Position numbers and translations under genes: made by a program
Assembly: GCA_037133215.1 (NCBI GenBank)
Contig: JBAXOM010000059.1
Span: 1-12,961 of the forward strand
From: F1-60-MAGs149 sp037133215
GTDB lineage: Bacteria > Actinomycetota > Thermoleophilia > Gaiellales > F1-60-MAGs149
Reading direction: 5' to 3'
Length of the DNA: 12,961 nucleotides
Part shown: one piece after another, positions 6,121-12,893 of the stretch
Position numbering within the stretch: the first letter of the stretch is position 1
Layout: each line of letters starts with the position of its first letter
The notes under the pieces: model-generated
Seen by the model: the letters and a program-made list of their open reading frames with translations, nothing else
What the model was told of the DNA's origin: nothing
Database searches by the model: none

Positions 6121-8036
6121 CCAAGCGCCAGACCATCCTCCGAGCCGTGGTGATTGGCCTCGTCGTAATCCTGGTCACCGTGATTGCCGATGGTGTGCTC
6201 GCCCGCATGCACCTGACCTGGCTGGCCTGGGTTATCGACGTTGGTGTCGCCTTGCTGTTGACGATCGGTGTGTGGGGAATGTTCGGTGCCAGTTCGCCCC
6301 TGTTCGGTGGAGTCGTTGATGGCTCGCGGATCCAACGTCCCGTAGCGGCTCTGACCTTTGATGATGGCCCATCGCCGGACACGACGCCGAAGATCCTGGA
6401 CGCTCTCAAAGTAGAGGGAGTTCGCGCCACGTTCTTCGTGTTGGGCAAACATGCCGAGCAGTACCCAGAGATCGTCGAGCGCATTGTTCGTGAGGGACAC
6501 GAGCTTGGCAACCACGGCTACGACCATGGCATCCTCGCCTTTGCAGGACCGGCTCAGGTCCATCGTCAACTCCATCGCACGGAGCGCATTCTTAAGCAAT
6601 CTGGTGCGCCGCCAGTACGAGTTTTTCGCGCGCCGCACGGCTTTCGCAGTCCCTTCGTATCGAGTACTGCCCGACGACTGGGATACGCCACGTGTGCCTG
6701 GTCCGCAGGCGTCTTCGACACGGCCAAGCCTGGGGCAGAGGTAATTGTGAAGCGCTCGGTCAAGGCGCTCAAGCCCGGCGCGATTCTGCTCTTGCATGAC
6801 GCCGATGGCTGGGGCAGTGACGATCGTTCGCAGACGGCAGAAGCGCTACCGGCGATTCTTGATGCGGCGCGTAGCGAAGGCTACGAACTACTCACGATGA
6901 GTGAGATTGCGGCGCTTGACCCGCCCAAGCCAATCTCGTGGCGACGGCTGGCGATCGTGGCCACGGCCATCGTGGTGCTTGCTGCGATCGGTCTGGCTCG
7001 CGTTGACCGTGGCGAGGTCACCGGGATCCTCGACACCTTCCGTAGCCTCAGCATTCCCTTGCTGATTCTGTCCTTGATTGCCAATTTCATCTCGGTCGCA
7101 TTCAAGGCCGTAATTTGGAAGGCCTCGCTCGACTCGGTACCAGGCGTCAAGGCGCCCTACCGCGCTGTTGTGCCCGCGATCTTCGTCGGCTTCTTGCTCA
7201 ACACCGTGCTGATCGCGCGCCTCGGCGAGGTGGGGCGGATGGTTGTGCTGCGCAAGCGTCTCGCAAAAGATGGCCAAGATGTGCCTATTTCCACAATGAC
7301 GGCCACGGTGGTGATGGAGCAACTCGTGCTCGGGATTACGCTCGCAGTCTTACTCGTGGCGATGGTGTTCAGTGTCGACGGCGTCCCCGATTGGGCTGGC
7401 CGTGGCACCTTGATCTTGTTGGGTGTCGTCTTGGCCGGCATTCTCGGTGTGGCGGTTGTCGAGATCATCAGCCGTTGGCGCCTCCAACGAGGCGATGTCG
7501 GCGAAGATTACGCCCGCACGTGGTGGCGCTCGACACTGCGGACCATCGAGTTTCATCTTCACGCCGTCAGTCGTGGTGCTCAACTCTTGCGGCGCCCGTG
7601 GCTCGCGGTGTTTTCGTTCGGTGCGGGCATCCTGTCGTGGATCGCGCAGATTATTGGCATCTATCTCGCTTTGGCGGCTTTCAACATCGACACACATCGT
7701 GTGGCTGCAGCCTGTGTGGTGTTCCTCGTCTCGAATCTCGTCGGATTTATCCCACTCGTTCCGGGCAACCTTGGCGTCTTTCAGATCGCCGTCGCCACGG
7801 CGTTGTCACAGGCCTTCGATATCAACTTCGGTGCGGCCGTCACATTCGCGATCGGCTTGCAGGTGATTGAGGTCGCACTTGGCGCGGGGCTTGGCTTCGT
7901 CTTTCTCTCGCTTGAGGGGCTGTCCTTTGGGGATGTGCGGCGGACGATCTCCCGGACAGAGGAGGAACAGGCGGGAATGCGGGTCGGCCCACCGCCTGTT
8001 GTTTCCGACGTGCGCGGAGGAGCGCTCGGCACGTGA
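6117..8036 (+). CDS. fusion: NodB polysaccharide deacetylase + LPG-synthase-type (UPF0104/AglD) transmembrane domain
   Basis: A 639-residue membrane protein. Two hydrophobic helices (about 8-28 and 35-56) precede a complete NodB/CE4 domain (about 74-265). Its metal and catalytic motifs are TFDDGP (80-85, D82 and D83), H133-x3-H137 in GNHGYDHG, RAPHG (171-175) and LLLHD (H227, D228). CE4 enzymes remove N- or O-acetyl groups from sugars. From about 275 to 600 come some eight further hydrophobic segments with LIARLGEVGR (365-374) and GFIPLVPGNLGVFQ (543-556), the hallmarks of the lysylphosphatidylglycerol-synthase membrane domain, which is lipid flippase-like. The last 35 residues are polar. The protein overlaps the glycosyltransferase stop by 4 bases (ATGA), with AGAAGGG 9 bases upstream as ribosome site. 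A sugar-lipid processing and transport role is inferred. Confidence 0.9.
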   Translation: MTKRQTILRAVVIGLVVILVTVIADGVLARMHLTWLAWVIDVGVALLLTIGVWGMFGASSPLFGGVVDGSRIQRPVAALTFDDGPSPDTTPKILDALKVEGVRATFFVLGKHAEQYPEIVERIVREGHELGNHGYDHGILAFAGPAQVHRQLHRTERILKQSGAPPVRVFRAPHGFRSPFVSSTARRLGYATCAWSAGVFDTAKPGAEVIVKRSVKALKPGAILLLHDADGWGSDDRSQTAEALPAILDAARSEGYELLTMSEIAALDPPKPISWRRLAIVATAIVVLAAIGLARVDRGEVTGILDTFRSLSIPLLILSLIANFISVAFKAVIWKASLDSVPGVKAPYRAVVPAIFVGFLLNTVLIARLGEVGRMVVLRKRLAKDGQDVPISTMTATVVMEQLVLGITLAVLLVAMVFSVDGVPDWAGRGTLILLGVVLAGILGVAVVEIISRWRLQRGDVGEDYARTWWRSTLRTIEFHLHAVSRGAQLLRRPWLAVFSFGAGILSWIAQIIGIYLALAAFNIDTHRVAAACVVFLVSNLVGFIPLVPGNLGVFQIAVATALSQAFDINFGAAVTFAIGLQVIEVALGAGLGFVFLSLEGLSFGDVRRTISRTEEEQAGMRVGPPPVVSDVRGGALGT

Positions 8037-8863
8037 GACGTATTGGCTGCGTGGTGCTGCTGGTTCTAACGGCGATCGCCACGGTGGCATGTGGTGTGGA
8101 ACCCAAACCACGTGAGCTGCCTGCTGGGTTCGCGAAACCGCGCTTCATACTGATCTCCGATCAGGCGCAGGGACCATTGCTGATCGGTGGTGATTACGGG
8201 ATGCAGATCAGCTTGGATGGTGGGCGAACGTGGCAGCCGACCGACAACGGCACGACGCCAGCTTTAGCGGCTGCACCCTATGGCAGCGAGATCCTGATCT
8301 CGCGCGGAACGACTGCACAGATCTATGGCTTCGCGTTGACGTCGCCTGCCGAACCGGCGGCTGCGTGGCCGTTTTCGGGAGCAGTTACGGAGCTCGCTGG
8401 CAATGCACGGCGTGATCGCGTCTGGGCGATTGCGTCGGATGGAGGCAACCGGTTGATGTATTCCAACGATGGTGGCAAGTACTGGTGGACGATGTCTGCG
8501 ATTGGACTCTGCCGGCATCCGCGTGCACTCGCGGTTGGTGCCCCAAAAGGAAAACTCGTTGAGCGCCTCTGGGTTGCGTGTGGTCGAGATGGACTGTTTG
8601 CGTCTGATGACCTGGGTGTCAATTTCGTCCGCGTGCCGGGTATCTCAAATGCCTTGACAGTGGCTGCGGCTCGTAGTCAGCCCGGACAAATCGCCGTCAC
8701 CACACCGCAGGTGGTCGTGACGAAAGATAGTGGCCTGACTTGGTATCTGAGTGGCCTCACTGCGAGCGCTGTCGCGATCGACCCGCGCAATCCGGACCTT
8801 GTCTTTGCGGCTGGATCGGGCGGGCGACTGTACGCCTCGCTCGACGGTGGCCAATCGTTTTAG
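8033..8863 (+). CDS. Asp-box (BNR) beta-propeller lipoprotein
   Basis: A 276-residue exported protein. A basic start, a hydrophobic stretch and C20 (LTAIATVAC-G) look like a lipoprotein signal, though Thr at -3 of the lipobox is unusual. Five Asp-box-like motifs follow: SLDGGRTW (60-67), SNDGGKYW (144-151), the degenerate SDDLGVNF (191-198), TKDSGLTW (230-237) and SLDGGQSF (269-276). Such S-x-D-x-G-x-x-W/F turns mark sialidase, sortilin or YCF48-like beta-propellers, which bind sugars or scaffold complexes; no sialidase arginine triad was looked for successfully. The protein ends on the last Asp box, so the closing strand is missing or comes from the N-terminus. GTG 8033 overlaps the upstream TGA (GTGA), and GGAGGAG (8016-8022) is the ribosome site. 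It is third in the operon. Confidence 0.82.
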   Translation: MRRIGCVVLLVLTAIATVACGVEPKPRELPAGFAKPRFILISDQAQGPLLIGGDYGMQISLDGGRTWQPTDNGTTPALAAAPYGSEILISRGTTAQIYGFALTSPAEPAAAWPFSGAVTELAGNARRDRVWAIASDGGNRLMYSNDGGKYWWTMSAIGLCRHPRALAVGAPKGKLVERLWVACGRDGLFASDDLGVNFVRVPGISNALTVAAARSQPGQIAVTTPQVVVTKDSGLTWYLSGLTASAVAIDPRNPDLVFAAGSGGRLYASLDGGQSF

Positions 8864-9309
8864 GGACGGAGTCCCGTCGGGCCCTCGCCGAGACTGAGGA
8901 GCCACTCGGGCACGCGCATCGGTCGTCCTTCGCCATTGACACAGGCATGCACCGTCACGCCCGTAGCCGCCGTCTGCCCATCGACCTCGACGAGGTAGAC
9001 GACCTGCAGCAACGTCCTCGAAATCACGCCCACGCCGGTATGGACCGTGACAGCATCACCGAAGCGAATCGCCTGGCGATAACGCACGTTGACCTCGACG
9101 ACTGCGAGGTCGAGTCCGTTGCTATGCACCTGGGCGTAGTCATGGCCACCGTGTGCAAGAAGTGCGACTCGAGCCTCTTCTAACCATGGCAAGTACGACC
9201 CGTGATGTACGACACCCATGGCGTCCGTCTCTGAGAATCGCACCCGAATTGGATACGCGAACGGATAGCGGGCGACGTCGAGCGGCGGAGCGATGAGCTT
9301 GGCAGCCAT
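8860..9309 (-). CDS. acyl-CoA thioesterase, hotdog fold (4-hydroxybenzoyl-CoA thioesterase/YbgC type)
   Basis: A 149-residue protein of normal single-hotdog length. VRFSETDAMGVVHHGSYL (23-40) with D29 is the YbgC/4HBT active-site motif, followed by WLEEARVALL. The C-terminal strands hold VRYRQAIRFGDAVTV. These enzymes hydrolyse acyl- or aroyl-CoA thioesters in the cytoplasm; the substrate here is unknown. It starts 3 bases after the XdhC stop, with GGAG about 9 bases upstream of the ATG, so it is the last gene of the coxDEF-like operon. The link between a thioesterase and molybdenum hydroxylase maturation is not obvious. The TAA stop overlaps the stop of the convergent lipoprotein gene by 4 bases. 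Confidence 0.9.
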   Translation of the reverse strand: MAAKLIAPPLDVARYPFAYPIRVRFSETDAMGVVHHGSYLPWLEEARVALLAHGGHDYAQVHSNGLDLAVVEVNVRYRQAIRFGDAVTVHTGVGVISRTLLQVVYLVEVDGQTAATGVTVHACVNGEGRPMRVPEWLLSLGEGPTGLRP

Positions 9310-9312
9310 CGA

Positions 9313-10377
9313 CTAGGACTCCGACTCTTCGGACGGATGGATCCGGCCGGTGGTGTGCTTGAGGGGCTGGCCACCTCGTCCCGAGCGATAACCAATAATT
9401 TCGGCGAGGATGGCGACGGCCGTCTCGGCGGGGGAGTGCGCGCCGATATCGAGGCCGACAGGGCCGTAGATGCGGTCGATCTGCTCGTCGGTGTTGCCCG
9501 ATTCGCGCAGGCGCGCGTTGCGCTTCTCCTGCGTTCTGCGCGAGCCCAACGCACCGAGGTAGCCGACGTCGAGGTTGAGTGCGAGCGAGATTGCCGGATC
9601 ATCGATCTTGGGATCGTGGGTCAGGACGACGAGGTGGTCAGCGGCTTCTAGTGCGAGCTCTGCGTAGGCCGTGTCGGGCCAGGAGGTGAGGATGACGTCA
9701 GCGCTGGGAATGCGTTCTGGCGTAGCGAATTTGGCGCGCGGATCGACGATCGCCGTGCGCCAGCCCAGCGTCTTTGCCATGCGGCAGAGGGCCTCAGCCG
9801 TATCAACGGCACCGACCACAACGACGCGGGGCGCGGGGTGGATGCTCTCGACGAACAGCGTGACGTCGCCTTCGAGGTCGAGGGCAATTGACTCTTCGCG
9901 CGCGACGGCATCGGCGATCGTCTGCTCGGCGATCGGTCGGAGGTCGCCGGCAAGCGTGCCTGCCAATGCGCCCGTATCTGCATCGAAGACAAGGCTTTTG
10001 CCGTTCTGGTCGCCATTAAAGATCGTGGCGATGGCGCCTCGTCGTAACGCGGGACGTGCGTGGAAGCGATCAAGCGAGACCCACAGCTCGCCTCCGCAGG
10101 CGAGACCAACTTCGAGCGCGAGATCGTCCGAAATACCGTAATGAATCAGCCGTGGCTCGGCTGTTTCGTCGGCAAACAGTTCCTGTGCGGCGCCGTAGAT
10201 GTCGCCTTCGACGCAGCCACCCGAGACAGAGCCCGCCATCTCGCCGCTTGACGAAATGGCGAAGACACTGCCGATCGGCCTTGGCGCCGACCGATAGGTG
10301 CGGACGACGGTCGCGAGCGCGACGTCATCGCCACGGGCGACCCAGTCGGCAGCGGTAGTGAGTGTCTCGTCGTTCAT
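9313..10377 (-). CDS. XdhC/CoxI-family molybdenum cofactor maturation protein
   Basis: A 354-residue cytoplasmic protein of normal family length. The N-terminal XdhC/CoxI domain has TYRSAPRPIGSVFAISSSG (27-45), GSVSGGCVEGDI (49-60, C55) and GLACGGELWV (91-100, C94). The C-terminal Rossmann domain begins HPAPRVVVVGAVDTAEAL (180-197) and continues with GYLGALGSRRT (272-282) and GLDIGAHSPAETA (308-320). XdhC of Rhodobacter binds molybdenum cofactor, promotes its sulfuration and delivers it to xanthine dehydrogenase; CoxI/CoxF proteins are thought to act likewise for CO dehydrogenase-type enzymes. Its ATG overlaps the CoxE stop by 4 bases (ATGA), and GGAG lies 8 bases upstream. Translational coupling to the CoxD/CoxE-like chaperone pair supports a maturation role. 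Confidence 0.9.
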   Translation of the reverse strand: MNDETLTTAADWVARGDDVALATVVRTYRSAPRPIGSVFAISSSGEMAGSVSGGCVEGDIYGAAQELFADETAEPRLIHYGISDDLALEVGLACGGELWVSLDRFHARPALRRGAIATIFNGDQNGKSLVFDADTGALAGTLAGDLRPIAEQTIADAVAREESIALDLEGDVTLFVESIHPAPRVVVVGAVDTAEALCRMAKTLGWRTAIVDPRAKFATPERIPSADVILTSWPDTAYAELALEAADHLVVLTHDPKIDDPAISLALNLDVGYLGALGSRRTQEKRNARLRESGNTDEQIDRIYGPVGLDIGAHSPAETAVAILAEIIGYRSGRGGQPLKHTTGRIHPSEESES

Positions 10378-11561
10378 GCGGCACTCCGCAGCGTGGCAGG
10401 TCGTACTGCAGAACGTCGACTGCCTGTGGCCCGCAGTGCCTCGGCTAACGACTCCAGTGCTGCAAGGTTATGGCCTGGCAGAAACACGTCGACATACGGC
10501 AACGCAGCGGCCATACCGGCCGCCAACGGCTCGTAGCCTTCGGTGCCCTTGAGGGGGTTGACCCAGATAATCGAATGACAGCGGCGTCGTAGTCGCGCCA
10601 TCTCCAGCGCGAGCTGCGAGACGTCGCCACGCTCCCAGCCGTCCGAGACAATCACCACGACAGAACCGCGTGTCAGGCCACGCCGACCGTAGAGATCGTT
10701 GAAGGCCTTGAAGGCATCACCGATTCGAGTTCCGCCTGCCCAGTCGGGCACAGCGCGCGAGGCGCGTTGCAACGACGCCTCGGGGTCGTAGCCACCGAGG
10801 TACGGCGTCAGGCGAGTCAGGCGCGTGCCAAACGTGAAGGCCTCAACCTTGCGACCTGCGCTGACGGCTGCCTGCAAAAAAAGCACGAGTGCACGACTGT
10901 ACGGCTCCATCGAACCCGAGACATCGCAGAGAAAGACGACGCGGCGCTCGACGCGTTTCTTGCGGCGGAAGGCTCGCTCGACCGGCTCGCCCTCACGGCG
11001 CATGGCGCGACGCAGCGTCTCGCGGGGCGCGATCTGGAACCCATTCGGGGCAACCTCAAGTCGCCGCGATGGTCGGGTCGGAAGGACACGCACGAGCCGA
11101 TCCATCAACGCGCGCAGTCGCAACAGCTCGGTTCGCGTCAACGTCGAGAAGTCGCGCTCACGCAAGAGCTCGTCTGCGCTGTACGCGGCCAGGACGTCCG
11201 GCTCCTCTTGCTCGTCGTCTTGCTCGTCGGGGTCCTCGTTATCACCGGGACGGGGTGCAGCAGCCGGTGGTTGGGGGCGCTCGTCGATGCCGATCCCCAT
11301 GTCTGGTGCTTTGCCACCAAGGCGTGTCGGATCTTTCTCGAACCAGGCGCGGAAGGCGCGATCAAAAATTTCGAGATCATCGCGTCGTGCGATGAGTGTG
11401 CAGGCGAGTGCTGCGTAGACCTCGTCGCGACGACGCATGTCGATCTCGTCGAGTGCTCGCAGCGCGTCTTGGATGCGACCAGGCCCAACTTCGATGCCTG
11501 CCTCGCGGAGGATGCGTCCAAACGTGACGAGCTTACGGACGACCGCGTCGCCGGCGTTCAT
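10374..11561 (-). CDS. coxE: CoxE-like von Willebrand factor A domain protein
   Basis: A 395-residue cytoplasmic protein. The N-terminal 85 residues are helical. Residues 98-123 are an acidic, proline-containing linker (DNEDPDEQDDEQEE). The VWA domain (about 205-375) has a complete MIDAS metal site: D213-x-S215-x-S217 in CDVSGSM, T278 in WAGGTRIGDAF and D307 in SDGWERGD. CoxE acts with the AAA+ protein CoxD as a chaperone pair needed to install the copper/sulfur part of the Mo-Cu site in CO dehydrogenase; relatives serve other molybdenum hydroxylases. The ATG at 11559-11561 (MNAGDAVVRKL) is used because it abuts the CoxD stop as TGATG; the frame further upstream only shadows coxD. No clear Shine-Dalgarno was seen, consistent with coupled translation. 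Confidence 0.9.
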   Translation of the reverse strand: MNAGDAVVRKLVTFGRILREAGIEVGPGRIQDALRALDEIDMRRRDEVYAALACTLIARRDDLEIFDRAFRAWFEKDPTRLGGKAPDMGIGIDERPQPPAAAPRPGDNEDPDEQDDEQEEPDVLAAYSADELLRERDFSTLTRTELLRLRALMDRLVRVLPTRPSRRLEVAPNGFQIAPRETLRRAMRREGEPVERAFRRKKRVERRVVFLCDVSGSMEPYSRALVLFLQAAVSAGRKVEAFTFGTRLTRLTPYLGGYDPEASLQRASRAVPDWAGGTRIGDAFKAFNDLYGRRGLTRGSVVVIVSDGWERGDVSQLALEMARLRRRCHSIIWVNPLKGTEGYEPLAAGMAAALPYVDVFLPGHNLAALESLAEALRATGSRRSAVRPATLRSAA

Positions 11562-12496
11562 CAGCCGGCGGGAATCTGCGCGTCGTCGGCAGTTGCGCGA
11601 GCGCGTTCGACAAGTTGCTGCAGATCGGCGTCGCGGACGCGTCCAATGTCTTCGTGGAACTTCAGGACTGACCCGAGTGTCAGATCCACGACACCGGCCT
11701 CGATCTCCTGCTGGCCGAGCGCGAGGAGAGCCTGTGTCCAATCGATCGTCTCGGCGATACCTGGCTGCTTCGTCAGGTCGAGGGCACGGAGCTCGTGCAC
11801 GAAAGCGGCAGCCTGTGCAGCAAGACGCTCCGGAGCCTCGGGAACGCGGGCGCGAACAATTGCGATCTCGCGCTCAAGATCGGGCATCTCGACCCACATG
11901 TAGAGACAGCGACGCTTGAGCGCCTCGTGGAGTTCGCGCGTCCGGTTTGAGGTCAAGAAAACGACCGGGCGACGCTCGGCCTTGATCGTGCCGATCTCGG
12001 GGATCGTCACCTGAAAGTCGGACAGCAACTCGAGCAGAAAGGCCTCGAACTCGTCGTCGGCGCGATCGATCTCGTCAATCAACAGCACGGGTGGAACCTC
12101 GTCGTCGCAGGCGATCGCGTCGAGCAATGGTCGGCGCTCGAGGAAACGTGGTCCGAAGAGTTCGTCAAGGACCTCCTCGCCTTGGCGCGCATCGCCCGTT
12201 GCCTCGAGCGTGCGGATGTACAACATCTGGCGCGCATAGGCCCAGTCGTAGAGCGCGTGAGCGACGTCGATACCTTCGTAGCACTGGAGACGAATCAGCC
12301 GAGCGCCGAGAGCGTCCGCGACGACCTTGGCGAGTTCGGTCTTGCCAACGCCAGCCTCGCCTTCGAGCAGTACCGGCTTGCCGAGTTTGAGGGCAAGATG
12401 GACCGTCGTCGCCAGGCCGCGATCGGCAAGGTAGGACCGTTCGGCCAGCGCCTGCTGGACACCGTCGATCGAATCTCGCATCTCGTTGCTGCTCAC
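11561..12496 (-). CDS. coxD: CoxD-like MoxR-family AAA+ ATPase
   Basis: A 311-residue ATPase if GTG 12496 is used. Walker A is GEAGVGKT (46-53), Walker B VLLIDEID (137-144), sensor 1 FLTSN (180-184), and arginines 195-196 (LKRRC) are candidate arginine fingers. The WVEMPDLERE block (201-210) is typical of the MoxR/CoxD lid region. It would use ATP to remodel a molybdenum hydroxylase together with the VWA protein encoded next, whose ATG overlaps this stop by one base. GTG 12496 is preferred because GGAGG lies 4 bases upstream; ATG 12481 would give 306 residues but has no ribosome site at a usable distance. A TATCGT -10-like sequence about 34 bases upstream would give a leader of roughly 27 bases. 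First gene of a four-gene operon. Confidence 0.88.
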   Translation of the reverse strand: MSSNEMRDSIDGVQQALAERSYLADRGLATTVHLALKLGKPVLLEGEAGVGKTELAKVVADALGARLIRLQCYEGIDVAHALYDWAYARQMLYIRTLEATGDARQGEEVLDELFGPRFLERRPLLDAIACDDEVPPVLLIDEIDRADDEFEAFLLELLSDFQVTIPEIGTIKAERRPVVFLTSNRTRELHEALKRRCLYMWVEMPDLEREIAIVRARVPEAPERLAAQAAAFVHELRALDLTKQPGIAETIDWTQALLALGQQEIEAGVVDLTLGSVLKFHEDIGRVRDADLQQLVERARATADDAQIPAG

Positions 12497-12529
12497 CGCG
12501 CCTCCGTCGGTCGAGGGTTCGTTAGGGAG

Positions 12530-12539
12530 ACGATACCCT
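12530..12539. promoter_or_regulatory. overlapping divergent -10-like elements between coxD and the DUF6457-like gene
   Basis: On the plus strand TACCCT (12534-12539) and on the minus strand TATCGT (12535-12530) share the TA step at 12534-12535. Each fits TANNNT, and each would give a leader with room for the ribosome site seen (GGAGG for coxD, GAGGAG for the small gene). No clear -35 boxes were found, so this is a candidate bidirectional promoter only. Confidence 0.3.
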
Positions 12540-12595
12540 CCGCGAAGAGATCCCGTGTCCAGCGAGTACTTCGCAGGTGCGTGTGAAAGCGATGA

Positions 12596-12601
12596 GAGGA
12601 G
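12596..12601 (+). promoter_or_regulatory. ribosome-binding site deciding the DUF6457-like start
   Basis: GAGGAG is placed 5 bases before the ATG at 12607. Earlier in-frame candidates at 12577 (GTG) and 12592 (ATG) have no such site, so 12607 is taken as the start. Confidence 0.7.
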
Positions 12602-12606
12602 CCAAC

Positions 12607-12855
12607 ATGGAAGACGTCGAGGCATTTGCAGGGCGGGCAATCACGGCCCTAGGCGACGACAACCTCCAGTGGGTCGCCGACCCGGCGACGGTGGCGGCGT
12701 TGCTGTCGTTGGCTGCCGATGCTGCGCACGGCGTAACCCGACCAGCCGCACCGATCGCCACCTTCCTCGCTGGTGTGACGCTCGGCCAGGCGGGTGGTGA
12801 TCCAGCAGCGCTGGAGACCGCGCTCGCGCAGATCCGTAGTGCGATTTCTACTTAG
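12607..12855 (+). CDS. small DUF6457-like protein
   Basis: An 82-residue soluble, mostly helical protein. The block LSLAADAAHGVTRPAAPIATFLAG matches, as far as I recall, the core of DUF6457, a domain found in actinobacteria alone or fused to the C-terminus of MobA-like molybdopterin nucleotidyltransferases; its function is unknown. Divergent placement next to coxD-coxE-xdhC, all molybdenum hydroxylase accessory genes, fits a molybdenum cofactor link (inference). No nucleotidyltransferase domain is present in this protein. The start is fixed by GAGGAG 5 bases upstream; the stop is TAG at 12853-12855. Confidence 0.7.
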   Translation: MEDVEAFAGRAITALGDDNLQWVADPATVAALLSLAADAAHGVTRPAAPIATFLAGVTLGQAGGDPAALETALAQIRSAIST

Positions 12856-12864
12856 GGCGTTTAC

Positions 12865-12893
12865 TGCTCGTCACGAGCACCACGGTGGGTGCT
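12865..12893. terminator. two overlapping hairpins between convergent 3' ends
   Basis: TGCTCG (12865-12870), TCA, CGAGCA (12874-12879) form a 6-bp stem. AGCACC (12876-12881) and GGTGCT (12888-12893) form a second 6-bp stem sharing four bases with the first, so the two are mutually exclusive. They fill the gap between the DUF6457-like stop and a possible minus-strand stop at 12892-12894. Neither strand has a T-tract after the stem, so factor-independent termination would be weak. Confidence 0.35.

Noticed and set aside
6084..6797. Minus-strand frames opposite the CE4 domain
   Set aside because: They cross the 4-base coupled junction of two convincing plus-strand genes and have no recognisable content.
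11562..11741. A 60-residue N-terminal extension of the VWA protein
   Set aside because: It overlaps the end of coxD, is Arg-rich and has no family similarity; the coupled ATG at 11561 is better.
10767..11903. A 378-codon open frame on the plus strand
   Set aside because: It is antisense to coxE and coxD, which carry complete MIDAS and AAA+ motifs; no ribosome site or family motif was seen in the antisense frame.
12497..12640. An extended CoxD start at 12640
   Set aside because: The extra 48 residues do not resemble the MoxR family and would overlap the divergent small gene; GGAGG supports GTG 12496.
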